Source: Lactarius indigo
Taxonomy: Eukaryota; Basidiomycota; Agaricomycetes; Russulales; Russulaceae
DNA length: 64,000 nucleotides
Direction of reading: 5' to 3'
Assembly (NCBI GenBank): GCA_025766275.1
Contig: JAFKAC010000014.1
Location: 1,302,001-1,366,000 of the forward strand
In this document: positions 28,801 through 38,294 of the stretch, one piece after another
Layout: every line of letters begins with the position of its first letter
How positions within the stretch are numbered: position 1 is the stretch's first letter
Notes under the pieces: model-generated
What the model was told of the DNA's origin: nothing
What the model saw: the letters and a program-made list of their open reading frames with translations, nothing else
Databases searched by the model: none
Translations under genes and position numbers: made by a program

Positions 28801-29618
28801 GACTAACACAGCTAAAAGAGGCTAGAGACGCCGCTCAACGCCTTATCAAGAAGGCGCAAGAGTCATGGGTGCGCAACAAAGATACGCCCAAGTTCAACGT
28901 CAACGACCTCGTATGGCTCAAGGGCAAACATCTCCAAACCAATCAGCCTACGGCGAAATTAGCGGCGCGACGCCACGGACCCTTTCGGGTGATACAGGTG
29001 ATGTCCCCTTACAACTATCGATTGGAACTTCCCACGCAGTGGAGCATCCATCCAGTGTTTCACATTGATCTTCTCACACCGTACAAGCAAACTTCCTTGC
29101 ACGGGGAAAACTTCACACGACCACCACCCGAACTGATAGATGGAGAGGAGGAATACGAAGTCGAGGCCATTCTAGACACCCGGCATTTCGGCAGAGGGAG
29201 ACGCCTTCAATACTTGATCAAATGGAAGGGGTACCCAGACTCGGAGAACCAGTGGGTCAACAAAGACGACGTCTTCGCGCCGGAAGCGCTTCGCCTGTAT
29301 CAGGAAGCGCAAACCCACGGCGGGAGAGATAAAGTGGGAGTCGCTCGGACAGAGGACAGTCATCCCCTTTTCCTCCACTCAACCACCACTCTCATGCCCA
29401 CTTCCCCACTGCGACATGTCACACAGGCGCAACTCCTCGACTCCCTCGCCGAAGACGCCTGCGCCCTTGTGGCGGAGGACGGCGACACCGAAATTCCCAA
29501 CACTCAGCTCACGCCATGGACACCTCTTACACCAGCAGAGGGGCCCATCACCGCACAAGAATGGATCAACGTCGTCACCAGATTCCCAGACCCGACGACC
29601 ACTCCTGACGACGACTGA
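25803..29618 (+). CDS. Element C pol: protease, RT, RNase H, integrase, chromodomain
   Basis: About 1271 residues in the -1 frame relative to gag, with no ATG needed because entry is by frameshift. Protease ALVDSGATDNFI; RT with RVYMDDIGIATHF (about 27.0 kb); RNase H LEVDASGYAVGAVLLQKK; integrase HPGIAKTQHILERHYWWPRL with AVDFITKLPVS, ICDHDPRF and YHPRTDGQSERTNQ; chromodomain EYEVEAILDTRHFGRGRR with YLIKWKGYPDSENQW near 29.2 kb. All catalytic landmarks are present and no internal stop was seen. It ends at TGA 29616-29618, after which the same frame stays open for another 301 codons. Confidence 0.94.
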   Translation: MGKRGFSGRLNPSVWVRALQCNSVIVTTRYRSMRVPVTVRTNYQMTETNALVDSGATDNFIRPSLAKRAGIQTQPLNTPRKIWNIDNTENKAGLITHYVNLEVKTRGQIKQMTFLITDLGSEDMVLGYPWLSAFEPTISWATATIHPDMQPIILATSEALLLTTTIRALIVAEKEDIVRELEEETFAKATTSTELAIQAKQQQMAAVLPQEYAMFTKLFNEQASHRFPPARPWDHAIDFKPSAPAAIDCKIYPMTQKEEGELKEFLEEKLKQGYLRPSISPYASSFFFIKKKDGKLRPVQDYRVINSHTIRNQYPLPLIQDLILDLSNAHIYTKLDIRWGYNNIRIRDGDQEKAAFKTKFGLFEPTVMFFGLTNSPATFQAMMNHIYHDTIAKHERLGTTIRVYMDDIGIATHFDHDLAAHVDAVRDVLRVAEEHDLYFKLEKCLFHQPRMDYLGVILERGVTRMDPVKVQGIKDWPTPTKVKDVRSFLGFCNFYRLFIRGFATHAKPLTKLTRKDEEWRWTKEEEQAFNTLKRLVTEEPVLAHPVLQDPFELEVDASGYAVGAVLLQKKSDGKQHPIGYYSATLSEAERNYDIYDLELLAIVKALRNWRPLLAGAPHKIKIYSDHLNLQYWRSPQKISRRVTREVLELSEYDFEIHHIKGKNNGRADALSRRPDYDQGVGDNSEIVVLPSEIFVRTLNTARTFIANPNLLQPRHQQDEEVIKIWIDPYRLKKIQGEWYKDGRFVITGPASTQRVLIHDHHDLPIHGHPGIAKTQHILERHYWWPRLRRDVYEYVQGCAECQRNKVNTRPIRATLHPITPILEAMPFHTVAVDFITKLPVSKGYDSILTVTDHDCSKASIFIPCREEITAEETATLYVAQVFKRFGLPCKIICDHDPRFTSKFTREVCRILGIQQNISTAYHPRTDGQSERTNQWLEQYLRFWVNERQDNWEAYLPITEFAHNNWPHEHTKESPFQLLMGYNPQADWTDKPSPIPLTTARLTQLKEARDAAQRLIKKAQESWVRNKDTPKFNVNDLVWLKGKHLQTNQPTAKLAARRHGPFRVIQVMSPYNYRLELPTQWSIHPVFHIDLLTPYKQTSLHGENFTRPPPELIDGEEEYEVEAILDTRHFGRGRRLQYLIKWKGYPDSENQWVNKDDVFAPEALRLYQEAQTHGGRDKVGVARTEDSHPLFLHSTTTLMPTSPLRHVTQAQLLDSLAEDACALVAEDGDTEIPNTQLTPWTPLTPAEGPITAQEWINVVTRFPDPTTTPDDD

Positions 29619-30524
29619 GCCGTCGTCCACGTCTTCCGAAACGATAGTGGCGAGCGTGAACCCATCGCCACTATCCCCCCAAGCGACGACCTCATCGGCG
29701 TTCGCGGAGTTTTCCCGAGCAACGACCAGCGTTCAAGCGCTGATGGAGTACGAGTTAGAGGGTTGGAAGGGGGTAGCGGCAGCATGGCAGAAGGAGCAGT
29801 TGGACTCAGCAGCGGCCCGACTGAGGGAGATGCGCGAGCGACGGCAGCGATGGCGGCAGCTGAGGCTGGCCATGACGACGAAGATTATTACTCGGCGAGA
29901 CACACCTTCCTTCGAACGAAACGCGACCCTGATAATTCCCTCATCACTCCCTGGCTCGTCTACTCCGACGGGTCCCCCATGTATCGAGGACGTGTGCGCG
30001 TGCCTGGTGCCGCCGATCACCGTCCGTTCACCGCCGCCGAGGACCCCGCGCATGTCATTGCGCCTGAAGGGTTCCGGGCAAACCGACGACCCCATTATAT
30101 TCGATACCCCATCACCGGACCAGACGGAGTAGAGAGGGACGCGTCGCATGTCCAGATCATCGGAGGGGCAGACCCCCTCATATTAGGGGTTATACCGGGC
30201 TCGCCACACGTCTATGGTAAGCCCCTTTACGCAGAACCCCACATATCCGCGGCGCTCCGCCCCACGTATCCGCACGAGGACCTCGTCGTCTTCGAGGCGG
30301 ACAAGTTCACCGACCGTGCGCTCAATCGCATCAACAACGAGTTGCTCACCGCAGAGGTTACGCGCTTTCGCGCGGCCAGCTACGAGCTGGATCGACTTCG
30401 AGCAAGGGTGAGTCAACTCCGCACAATGATCGAGTGCGCACAAGACGATCGGTGCGACGCGATCTACCGCCTAGAGCGCATTGCCGATGAACAACGCGAT
30501 TGGCTGGCCCGCGACTTTCGGTGA
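29619..30524 (+). CDS. Element C third frame, in phase with pol after a single TGA
   Basis: 302 codons from the base after the pol TGA to TGA at 30522-30524. Met codons occur only from 29763 on. The C-terminal two thirds read like protein: TPWLVYSDGSPMYRGRVRVP, then LILGVIPGSPHVYGKPLYAEP, then a long predicted coiled coil (LTAEVTRFRAASYELDRLRA). Element B has a comparable segment fused directly to its pol (GPLFAKP followed by a helical region), so this looks like the same C-terminal Pol extension reached here by stop-codon readthrough, or cut off by a recent nonsense change. A second frame (29416-30132) is also open across the boundary. Function unknown. Confidence 0.65.
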   Translation, partial: AVVHVFRNDSGEREPIATIPPSDDLIGVRGVFPSNDQRSSADGVRVRGLEGGSGSMAEGAVGLSSGPTEGDARATAAMAAAEAGHDDEDYYSARHTFLRTKRDPDNSLITPWLVYSDGSPMYRGRVRVPGAADHRPFTAAEDPAHVIAPEGFRANRRPHYIRYPITGPDGVERDASHVQIIGGADPLILGVIPGSPHVYGKPLYAEPHISAALRPTYPHEDLVVFEADKFTDRALNRINNELLTAEVTRFRAASYELDRLRARVSQLRTMIECAQDDRCDAIYRLERIADEQRDWLARDFR

Positions 30525-30555
30525 GCCAGGGGTCTCATGCTAGAAGAGGAGGTGA

Positions 30556-31049
30556 TGTTACGTTTCGACCCTTACTGTACCGGTTGCAACTACGGCGGTA
30601 AGGTAGATTAGTTGCGGACTTACGATAGGCGATTACGAGTACGATAGGAGATTGCGCGCTGATTGCTGACTGAGGACTGTGCCACTAATACTAGTAGTAG
30701 TAGTATTAGGGTTCGAGCTACTTACGCGACACGTTGGACGCTACACTACTGTGACTCATAGCAGCGCTTGAAAGCCTGCTGATTTGTGTATTTAAACCGT
30801 CTTGTGAAGACCAAGATACGCCATCTTGGTCTTCTTGAATCGTCACTTGTTTCTCTTTCTCTCTCTCTCTCTCTCTCTCCGCTGCCTCTTTCAAGTAGTG
30901 CGCCTTTGAGTGTTCACCATCGCCTACGCTTGGACCTTCGTGTCTTCAAGAGATTCGTTACGCCTGGACCTCCACGTCCTCAGAGTATTCGCTAAGTTGT
31001 TACCGCCTCTATAGAGCTCAAGTCGAGCTAACGTCGTGACGACGTTACA
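30556..31049 (+). repeat. 3' LTR of element C
   Basis: 494 bp, near-identical to 23254-23747, preceded by the purine tract AGAAGAGGAGGTGA. Confidence 0.95.
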
Positions 31050-31513
31050 CAGTGATGTTTCACACTGTGCGAGGCTGCGGCGATAACGGAACACTCTGGA
31101 ATGGGGTAATGAATTTGTGCAAGAACACAAGGCTGTCTGCCGCAGTCTCCTCGACCTATTGGCTGCCTCTCACGCCGAAGCGCTCTCAAACTTTTCTGTT
31201 TACTTCGCGTACAGCTGTCGCAGGCTAGGCCTGGCAGGCTTCTCTTCCACTTGCAGCTTATCTGGCGTGGTGACCAGTTCTGCAAGCAGTACCCAGAAAC
31301 TTTACTGATGACCAGATAAAGTCCTATAGGCAAGCACAATCTATGCCGATTTTACAGACACTAGAGTTGTACCAAGATAGCGCAGATTCTGCGTACGAAG
31401 GTCCACAGGCAAAGAGTGAGGTGTGTGACACAAGGGACTTGTGGTCGTCAACCACCTATAAGGGTAAAAGGGGAAAACGCCGGTAAACAAGAGTGAAGAG
31501 GCATGTGAAAAGG
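31050..31513 (-). other. Element A leader, 5' part
   Basis: This follows the PBS of element A on the minus strand. The only ATG (31504-31502) opens an 18-codon frame. No long frame was recognised. Confidence 0.5.
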
Positions 31514-31523
31514 AACTTGTCCT
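31514..31523 (-). promoter_or_regulatory. Element A primer-binding site, self-priming type
   Basis: On the minus strand AGGACAAGTT lies 2 bases after the 5' LTR and is complementary to AACTTGTCCT, the predicted RNA start about 35 bases after the TATATAAAC box. The target motif is present twice in the LTR because of the 27-bp repeat. Confidence 0.72.
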
Positions 31524-31525
31524 AA

Positions 31526-32302
31526 TGTAGCGGTATGACTTATCGCGTACAACTAGACCAAGGGTGAGGTAAGTGAACTGAACAGGTAACACACCCAAGC
31601 CTAGCGCGGAGACAAGTCACGCGCCGAACGTACAGTCACAACGGAGAGTATGCACACGTGAGGACTTTATACAAGTCCAAAGGCAAGGTGATCACGCTGT
31701 GGCACGCTGAGTGGAGAACCAAGAGGACAAGTTAACATTGGAGAAGAGTAAGGGAAATACAGTGGAATACGCACCTGAGTGGAGAACCAAGAGGACAAGT
31801 TGGTTCCACTCAGGACGCTACATGAGGGTTTATATACGGTGCTGCGGCTGAGTTCGAATTACTACGGAACCTTATTACTAAAGGTATGTGTAATAGTAAT
31901 GAGTCAGGCGCTGATGCGTCGTGTCTAATAATAGCGTTATCTATTGTGCTGACTGATGCACAGTCATTAACGCTGACAGAACAATGACATGTCCTTATCT
32001 ATGAGTCACAACCCTATGACAATGTAGTCTAGAACTATCTAGAATGTTCCCTGCTTATCGTCCAATGAGAAACTGTTATACTAATGAGGAAAGTGACCTA
32101 AAGAGGTAATTCCTATCAGGGAAATTACTATCCCAGGGTCACGTGCTTGTGGGTGCACATGTTGGCATCACGTGACTAACCATCTTATCATATCTAATGA
32201 TAAGGACTTGGATTCTTTAACACAACGTTGGAGACTCGTATCTCTACCAAATAAATCCGTAAAAATACGGAAAAATACGGTGAAAATAGAGCGTCCGTGA
32301 CA
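31526..32302 (-). repeat. 5' LTR of element A
   Basis: 777 bp. The 27-bp repeat pair is at 31707-31733 and 31775-31801. A block at about 32070-32145 differs much more from the 3' LTR and the solo LTR than the rest does. Confidence 0.94.
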
Positions 32303-32307
32303 CATCT

Positions 32308-33028
32308 GACGCTTGGTGTCCCTATGGATATATGAGTATATGTGGGATTAATATATCTGATATGTTCATACCTCCACTGTAAGTGGACATGGCCTCCCAT
32401 CATGACCAAAGCAGAGCTTAAATCCAATTGACATTAATGACATTGGTGCAAAGTGTGTGCCAGTTCAGCGGGACATCCGATGGAATGGGGATCGCATATG
32501 TGTTTGAAGGCAACATTCCTTGCAGAAGTACTTTCCTCCAATACAATCGGAGCACTTGATCTGCATTGAACTGGTACACATAGAGCAATTTGGAGCACTT
32601 GTCAGACCCTCCATCTCGAGCAACAGGTGGATGTATCTGCTCCGCATGTCTGTCCACTGGCTCATTGGTGTCTATGAATAATCAGAAGTCCGACAATGAT
32701 CATAGGAGGTTTGTGGACATACACTTTGTTGGGGCTGGGATTCCTCTGCTTGAAAGTCTTGCAAATCAGGTTCATATGGCTCTATGTGGTGAAGGGTATG
32801 TGATTCCTCTATCCCATGTGGTGAGTCCCTGGATGACTGCAACTGTACTGTCTCCATAGTGGTCTCCACTCCAGTTTGAGACATTGAAGCTTGACCTGAC
32901 TTCCCCTTCTTTAAGTGGAAAGGGACTTCCTTTACAGTGGTACGGAGTCCCCACTTAGTCTTCCGTGTCTGGTTAACAACCTCAACAACATCTCCCATGG
33001 GAATGGTGAAGGTATTCTTTGGAGGCAT
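32308..33028 (-). pseudogene. KDZ transposase, N-terminal part with CxC2 cysteine cluster
   Basis: Starts with ATG at 33026-33028 (MPPKNTFTIPMGDVVEV). After an intron the CxC2 region follows: WTDMRSRYIHLLLEMEG, then CSMC, CSDC, FCKEC and CLQTHMRSPFHR, a treble-clef-like cysteine/histidine cluster typical of KDZ proteins, then TGTHFAPMSLMSIGFKL and FGHDGRPCP. The frame then meets element A at the CATCT duplication and resumes at 9340. This is the same gene as 6193-9340. Confidence 0.83.
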
Positions 33029-33254
33029 TATGAATGGAAATGGATAGAATGAAGATGGTGTGAATGAAGGTCAATGGGTGACATGCATTATCTCCGTTCT
33101 TAAATATACCTGAGCATCCTCAATGATCTATACACCTGGTTGATCCACTAGTGGTGTTGTCCAACCTTCAAATCTGAAACCAGTCCCAATGTGAAACCCT
33201 ACATGAGACAGTACGACCACAGTACAATAGTCTACATCAAGGGGAACCTTCTAA

Positions 33255-33888
33255 TCAACTATCATTAGTATTTCCTAATTCCGAAGACATCTCCAATGCA
33301 TGATCCAACCCATCATCATGATACAGGCTATCTTCTGTTCCATGTGAAATATTGGAAACATCAATCCCTTCTGCCTCACACAGTGCCCTTACCATGAGGG
33401 AGAAGTCGTTCACACTCCTGTGTATATTCTCTGAGTCAGAAATGATATCCATGTCCACCTTGAAAGGTAAGATGGATGGAATTGATTGGCAATGACAGGT
33501 ACACACCTCATATTCATTGAGTGAGCTTTCCTGCTCCTCCAAAGGATGTTCCACATCCGCCTTGAAAGGTAAGATGGAATAGGAAGAATTGATGGTGACA
33601 GGTACATACCACACATTGATTGATTGAACTTGTTTCTTGCTCCTCAGAAACATGTTCCAGCAGGGGTTTCAGACTGATGGTTTCAACATCACCATCTGAG
33701 CCATACATGTCATCCTCATCAAATGATTGTGTATCAGAGGGTGAGTCGTCCACAGGATCGGAAAACATGGTGGGAGTGTGGAGAGGGGGGGAGCGGGAGA
33801 TCCGCTTATGTTTGTGAATGGTGCTGGTGTACCTGGAGGGCTTTGATGTGGATGATACAAGTTTGCCTTTGGATGTGTGAGACTGCAT
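33255..33888 (-). CDS. Small three-exon gene of unknown function, upstream of KDZ
   Basis: Proposed exons are 33888-33610 (MQSHTSKGKLVSS), 33560-33507 and 33458-33255, with introns 33561-33609 (49 bp) and 33459-33506 (48 bp), both GT-AG and in phase. The protein is about 178 residues, acidic in the middle (FDEDDMYGSDGDVE), with no recognised domain. The end of exon 1 plus intron 1 is nearly duplicated by exon 2 plus intron 2 (EHVSEEQETSSIN against EHPLEEQESSLNE). It lies 227 bp upstream of the KDZ start on the same strand. It may be a KDZ-transposon accessory gene or a host gene; neither is shown. Confidence 0.55.
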
Positions 33889-34604
33889 GATTGGTAGTAG
33901 AGCAATAGAGTAGCTAAACCTGAAGCAATATAAATACCATGGACATGTGAAACAGGTTTGGCCTTGCTGAAGATACATGAAACGCTGCCTGAGGATCTAT
34001 GGTAATTGTTAGACTACACCTCAATATATGACATGGCATGAATGTCGGACGGTCCACTGTTTCAATGTCACATATAAATGGCGAAGGAATAATACTAGAC
34101 ATACAATACTCTAAACACATGCATATTTGATATGATCTATAAAAGGCATATGTGATACAACCTGCCAGCTTTACTACAGAGATATTCAGCCATGTATCCC
34201 GCCTTTGCAATGTGCCGACCACTTAATGGAGATGTATTTAGGGTGTGAGTCGGGTTTATTCCGGATGGTCCGATGTATTAGGTCGCATGCCACTCAGCTT
34301 TGCAGAATCCCACATATGGGAATCAAGTCATATGATGTACAACGTCACATGTTACAGATGGGTCACATGAAGCAAATGACAGATGGATCACATGAAACTG
34401 ATTGCACACACGTCACATGTACCGATTCATTCAAATGGGGAAGTCCGACTACGTGATTACAAATTGTCCTAAAACGCATATTCGATTATTTACTGTGTGG
34501 GGGGGATCTCCGGCGATGGGCTGCGTGATGCAGCACTCCCACCTGAACGCGCAACTTGAAGCATACGTTAGGTGTGCATGAAACAGCCAAGAAACACAAA
34601 CTAC
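33889..34604. other. Non-coding stretch with a TCACATG cluster
   Basis: No gene was recognised. TCACATG occurs four times within 75 bp (34345, 34363, 34388, 34413), suggesting clustered E-box-like protein sites or a decayed repeat. Confidence 0.4.
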
Positions 34605-34769
34605 TCACCTGATGGTTGGCGCAGCGGCCCACCCGCAGAGGAATGGTGTGAGGCCACGGAATGGCGAGAGGTGACAGATGCGGCCTTGGAGGCAGGGGCA
34701 CTCCCACCCAATCGATCCACTTGAAACGCATGTCAGAGCGGGACATCCGCTATAAGAATAATACGTACC

Positions 34770-36260
34770 CATCACTTGGCGGGGCTCTGAAATGACGCTT
34801 GAAGTTTTCGATGATGCATTCGAACGCGCATCTGAAAGTTTGAGTAAAGATAAGGGGATTCCCGGCGAAGATGTGGCCTGGAGGCCAGGGGAATTAGTGG
34901 TACTGGAAGTGGGCTGTCCGATGCCGGGGATAGAGGAAGAGTCGACCCCCTGCTTCTCCAAGAGCACTCCCAGCACGAGGAGAGCATCCTGCAACTTCTG
35001 GTTCATTCGACGTCGTCCGCGACAGTTCTCCTCTATTGATGTGGCCTGGTCCTTCTTCAAATCACGTATTTCATTGGACAGTTCATCCACCCGTTGTGCA
35101 AGAGCTTCAATTTGTGCATCCACGAGAATGCCTAGATATTATAAGTGATATCTCTGGCACATTTGTGTTCGGAAATATACCAGACTTACTCGGGGTTTGC
35201 GTGCGTACGGACGAGGCGGATCGGGCGTCCCCCATCCAATGTGGCCTGATGCCCCAGGATGCAGGTGGACTGCAGGTCTTGTATAGAGTCGCACAGGCGA
35301 TGCAAGCGGACGTCAGGCGCTTCACATTGGCCTGTGGCTTGCACGCCTTTGCTTTGCGAGTTATGCATGGGCCACACATATCCTGCAGCGAATATAGTAA
35401 CCAATAAAGTGATAGAATAAGTCCGCAATGCTCACCAGACCCGTGGCCTCAACTGTACTGTCCTCTTCAAGACGTGGGTGCTGTTTGGCACGAGGAGGGG
35501 ATGAAATAACCACCTCAACTTGCAACTTGCTGGACTTCCGAGGGGTTGTCTCCTCTGACTCCACAGTTGGTTCATCGGGGCTCGCCGGAGCAGGCCGCTT
35601 CTTGTTCCGCAGGCCATACAGGTGCTTCGAAGCCTCAGATGGTGGTGGATCAGCTCGAGCCTTTCCCTTGTCGGGAAGCGTTGCACTTGCGAGGGACGAC
35701 TCTGGTCTGGATGGATGAGTTGAGCCATCTCCAGGATCATCCGTGGGATCATCCGCAGGCTTGTCCACAAGCTCGTCTGCGGAGCCATCTGCAGGCTCAT
35801 CCACCGGGTCATCCGCCGGGTCATCTGCTGGCTCATCCATAGCGACTTGGCACAAGTGAGCGATGGAACAAGTGGATGCAGGGGACGTACCATCATCCAC
35901 ATATTTGTTGACAGGAGCCCACCACATCTTCTTCGGCTGAATACCCTCCAAATACTTGCTTAGATCGATAGATGAGTATGCTTCATGCCAGTCCGGACTT
36001 ATTCTCTCTTGTTCTTCGCATAGAGATGCAATGTAATCGATGGTTACATTCTCCCAGTCTGGATCGCGGGACTCCCACCTAGCGTTCCCCCACTCATATC
36101 CCATTACCTGGGCGACTGCATGAAGCCTGGGCTTCTTGGGGCGGTCTATATACCGTCTGAATATCGCACTAACCGTCTTCTATAACATGTATCAGTTTAT
36201 TGCTCAGTATATTTATCGGACTGACTTACCAGCTCCACACTGACATGCTTGTTGAGCATG
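34770..36260 (-). pseudogene. Zn2Cys6-like, coiled-coil protein gene: main part (first exon split by element D)
   Basis: Minus strand. Exons: the end of exon 1 (36260-36230), 36179-35436, 35382-35190, 35131 to about 34770; introns 36180-36229, 35383-35435 and 35132-35189 are GT-AG and keep the frame. Exon 2 starts KTVSAIFRRYIDRPKKPR and includes WWAPVNKYVDDG and an acidic DEPADDP repeat. Exon 3 has DMCGPCITRKAKAC then SACIACATLYKTC, spacing C-x2-C-x7-C-x12-C-x2-C-x6-C, close to a fungal Zn2Cys6 binuclear cluster (usual x6 after the second Cys). Exon 4 begins a coiled coil, IEALAQRVDELSNEIRDLKK, a usual dimerisation partner of such clusters. The C-terminus near 34.6-34.77 kb is unresolved. A DNA-binding role is inferred. 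The 5' part of exon 1 is at 46161-46277. Confidence 0.65.
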
Positions 36261-36265
36261 GCCAG

Positions 36266-36938
36266 TGTCACGAACCTATAAACCAGGTCGTGACTCAAGG
36301 CGCCTAGAGCCGGACCGGACCGGACCGGGCTTATGTCATCAGTTTCCTAAAGGGGAAATCCGAAATCGGAGTTTGAATTTCGCTCTCCGACAGTCACGTG
36401 ATGTGTCACGTGATTACCCTGTCTTTCCAAGTCACATGCATACCTGCACGTGTATCAATCAACAAAGATAATCAACCAAGTCACAAGGAACACGTGTCCT
36501 AATCACGGGTTCCGCAGTTGCTGCGGAATCACACCACTATGGCGCAATATGGCGTCATTAACTGCGGCGCAGTCGTACCATGCTTATCCTTTATCCTGAT
36601 TGGACAGTATTAATAACTTGTCTCTGGAATGTTCCAATCCGCAGTATTGCGCAGCACTCGTGGACAGGCCCTAAGCCTGCCCTAAGCCTACGCACAGACC
36701 ACCCCCTGTAGTATATAAGCTAGCACAATCTATCGGACAGTCCCTCAGACTGTCCACTTGTGACATCTTCCCTCTTGCCTCTCAGCTCCTCCAAGTGCCC
36801 CACCTTGTGTGCGCCACTACCTTCCTTTGAGCCAAGACACCTCCTCTTCGCCCTCCTCGACGCTCTCTCCGTCTCTACCTTGCCCGACGTCGTCTCCAGC
36901 CTTATCCCTCGCTGTCGAGTGACAGTGAGTTCATCACA
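36266..36938 (+). repeat. 5' LTR of element D
   Basis: 673 bp, TGTCACGA to CATCACA. It holds tandem GGACC units, two CACGTG boxes near 36405-36420, the perfect hairpin TTCCGCAG-TTG-CTGCGGAA (about 36508), TATATAAG near 36712, and AGACTGTCCA (36747), the predicted RNA start. A consensus splice donor GTGAGT begins at 36925. Confidence 0.95.
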
Positions 36939-36980
36939 CTTGGACAGTCTCTTTATTAGACTGACCTCGGGCCTCCCCAG
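36925..36980 (+). promoter_or_regulatory. Putative intron joining LTR leader to ORF1 and creating its ATG
   Basis: GTGAGT donor at 36925, branch-like GACTGACC near 36959, and CCCCAG acceptor at 36980. The exon before ends in A and the exon after starts TG GAT TCA, so the junction makes ATG GAT TCA in the ORF1 frame. The PBS (36941-36950) lies inside this intron. Confidence 0.6.
36941..36950 (+). promoter_or_regulatory. Element D primer-binding site, self-priming type
   Basis: TGGACAGTCT lies 2 bases after the LTR and is the exact complement of AGACTGTCCA (36747-36756), the predicted RNA 5' end about 35 bases past the TATA box. Confidence 0.75.
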
Positions 36981-38236
36981 TGGATTCAGACTACGACTTT
37001 TCGCAGTTTGGACATTGGGACGGAGATTCCTGCAGTTACCAGGAAGAAAGTTACTTCCAGGGTAGCCCCCTCGATTCCATTTTTACTCGCTCTCCTGTCG
37101 CATCCACCTCTCGTCTCCCAGATCCCCCTTACATTCCTCTTCCCACTCCAAGCTTCTGCCCCCCTGTCATCCCTTCACCCATCCAAGAAAGTCGGGAAGT
37201 CACCCCAGAACTAGTGTACCCTGACCCCGAAGCCACCCCTCGCCCCTCCCCTCGTTCCGTCTCCCCAAGCACCGCACAATTTTACGAAGAAGTGCTCGAG
37301 ATAGTAGATATCAACGGAAACATAGTTGAGCTCTCTCACACTCCTTCTCCTGAACCACGCGCCGAGTCTGCGCCTCCCATTCGTCTTCCCACACCTCGTC
37401 CCCCTCTCCCTTCCCACGCAGCCACTACCCCCCGTGCCTCTCCTTCGCTACCTGTTGATACTCCTCCGCGCCCTCCTTCTCCCTCGCCTCCTCCAGTTGC
37501 CTCACGCCCCCCCACCCCCGACTCCCCTATTAACTACGAAAGGGTAGCTGAACAAGCCCCTCCTGCCCCTCACCCCAATCAGGAGAATTTTCCTCCTGCT
37601 GCTGCCGCCGCCTACCAAGCCCCCCCTTGTCTCCTTCACCAAGGAGAACACCCCCACCTTTACATTGCTGTCATCACTCCCCAAGGAGAGTCTTGGCGGC
37701 CCGCCTCTGCTACACTTCGGGAACTGATCACCAGAGTTCCCCTCGCTACCACCCTTGCCAATTACCCCCCCGTTTTCCCCTCAGTCACCCCCTTTCGTCT
37801 CCTTTCCCCCCACGTTTACACCCTTTTCCCTCATATTATTGATCCCACTCAACACCCCAACTTCCCCCCTCTCTACATCTGTTCCAGGGCCGTCTACGAC
37901 CTTCCTTCTCCAGACACCCCCTTTGGAACAATTCGTTACGACTTCAGGGAGGGCCTGCGGCGTGTGTTTGCCCCCCTTACTAACATTCATAGGGCCGGAT
38001 ACATTGATTCTCTAGTTACCATAGAGATTCAAGACTTCTTGGACGGAAGGATAGTCACTACTTACGGACATCTTCGTTTCGCGGTTGACGGACAGACCTA
38101 CGCTTACCACCAAGCATACTTCTTTGAGGACTTAGTTCGCGCCTCCCCCCATTTACTTGCTTATTGTCTTACCCCTCGTATCCCTGCGGACCCCTTTTCC
38201 TTCATTACCACCTTCCCCGACTCCCAACCCCTCTAG
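36981..38236 (+). CDS. Element D ORF1, methionine-free accessory protein
   Basis: About 418 residues. The genomic first codon position is GTG on an AG|TG acceptor; splicing from the LTR donor (36924|36981) would make ATG GAT TCA GAC. The rest contains no Met. Residues about 1-30 are acidic and aromatic (DSDYDFSQFGHWDGD), 30-215 are Pro/Ser/Thr-rich and probably disordered, and 220-418 look folded (YIAVITPQGESWRPASATLR, then FREGLRRVFAPLTNIHRAG and GHLRFAVDGQTYAYHQAYFF). No family was recognised and no catalytic motif, signal peptide or membrane segment was seen. It is not envelope-like. It stops at TAG 38234-38236. Confidence 0.65.
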
Positions 38237-38294
38237 AAGTCAGTAAGGAGGGCGAACCCTTTTTTTTGAAAAACAAATAAATTTGCCTTGAACT

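Larger units (their letters stand above)
23254..31049 (+). mobile_element. Element C: near-intact Ty3/gypsy chromovirus inserted in element A
   Basis: 7796 bp, LTRs of 494 bp at 23254-23747 and 30556-31049 that differ at about two sites. The target duplication is CAGT (23250-23253, 31050-31053), or 5-bp ACAGT if the terminal A is shared. It lies opposite to A and B in orientation. It carries gag, pol in the -1 frame, and a downstream frame separated from pol by one TGA. A young insertion. Confidence 0.96.
9346..32302 (-). mobile_element. Element A: Ty3/gypsy chromovirus with two younger elements nested inside
   Basis: Bounded by 777-bp LTRs (9346-10122 and 31526-32302) and the 5-bp target duplication CATCT (9341-9345 and 32303-32307) inside the KDZ gene. 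Its own internal sequence is 10123-15682, 22814-23253 and 31050-31525; the rest is elements B and C. The order on the minus strand is 5' LTR, PBS, long leader with an ATG-less frame, gag, pol with chromodomain, purine tract, 3' LTR. The two LTRs differ at roughly 25-30 sites by eye, and pol has two nonsense codons, so it is older than B and C. Confidence 0.95.

Noticed and set aside
29416..30132. Plus-strand 238-codon frame overlapping the end of element C pol
   Set aside because: It overlaps the certain pol frame for 200 bases. The part after 29620 is protein-like, so it is mentioned as an alternative frame, but the frame in phase with pol is longer and better supported.
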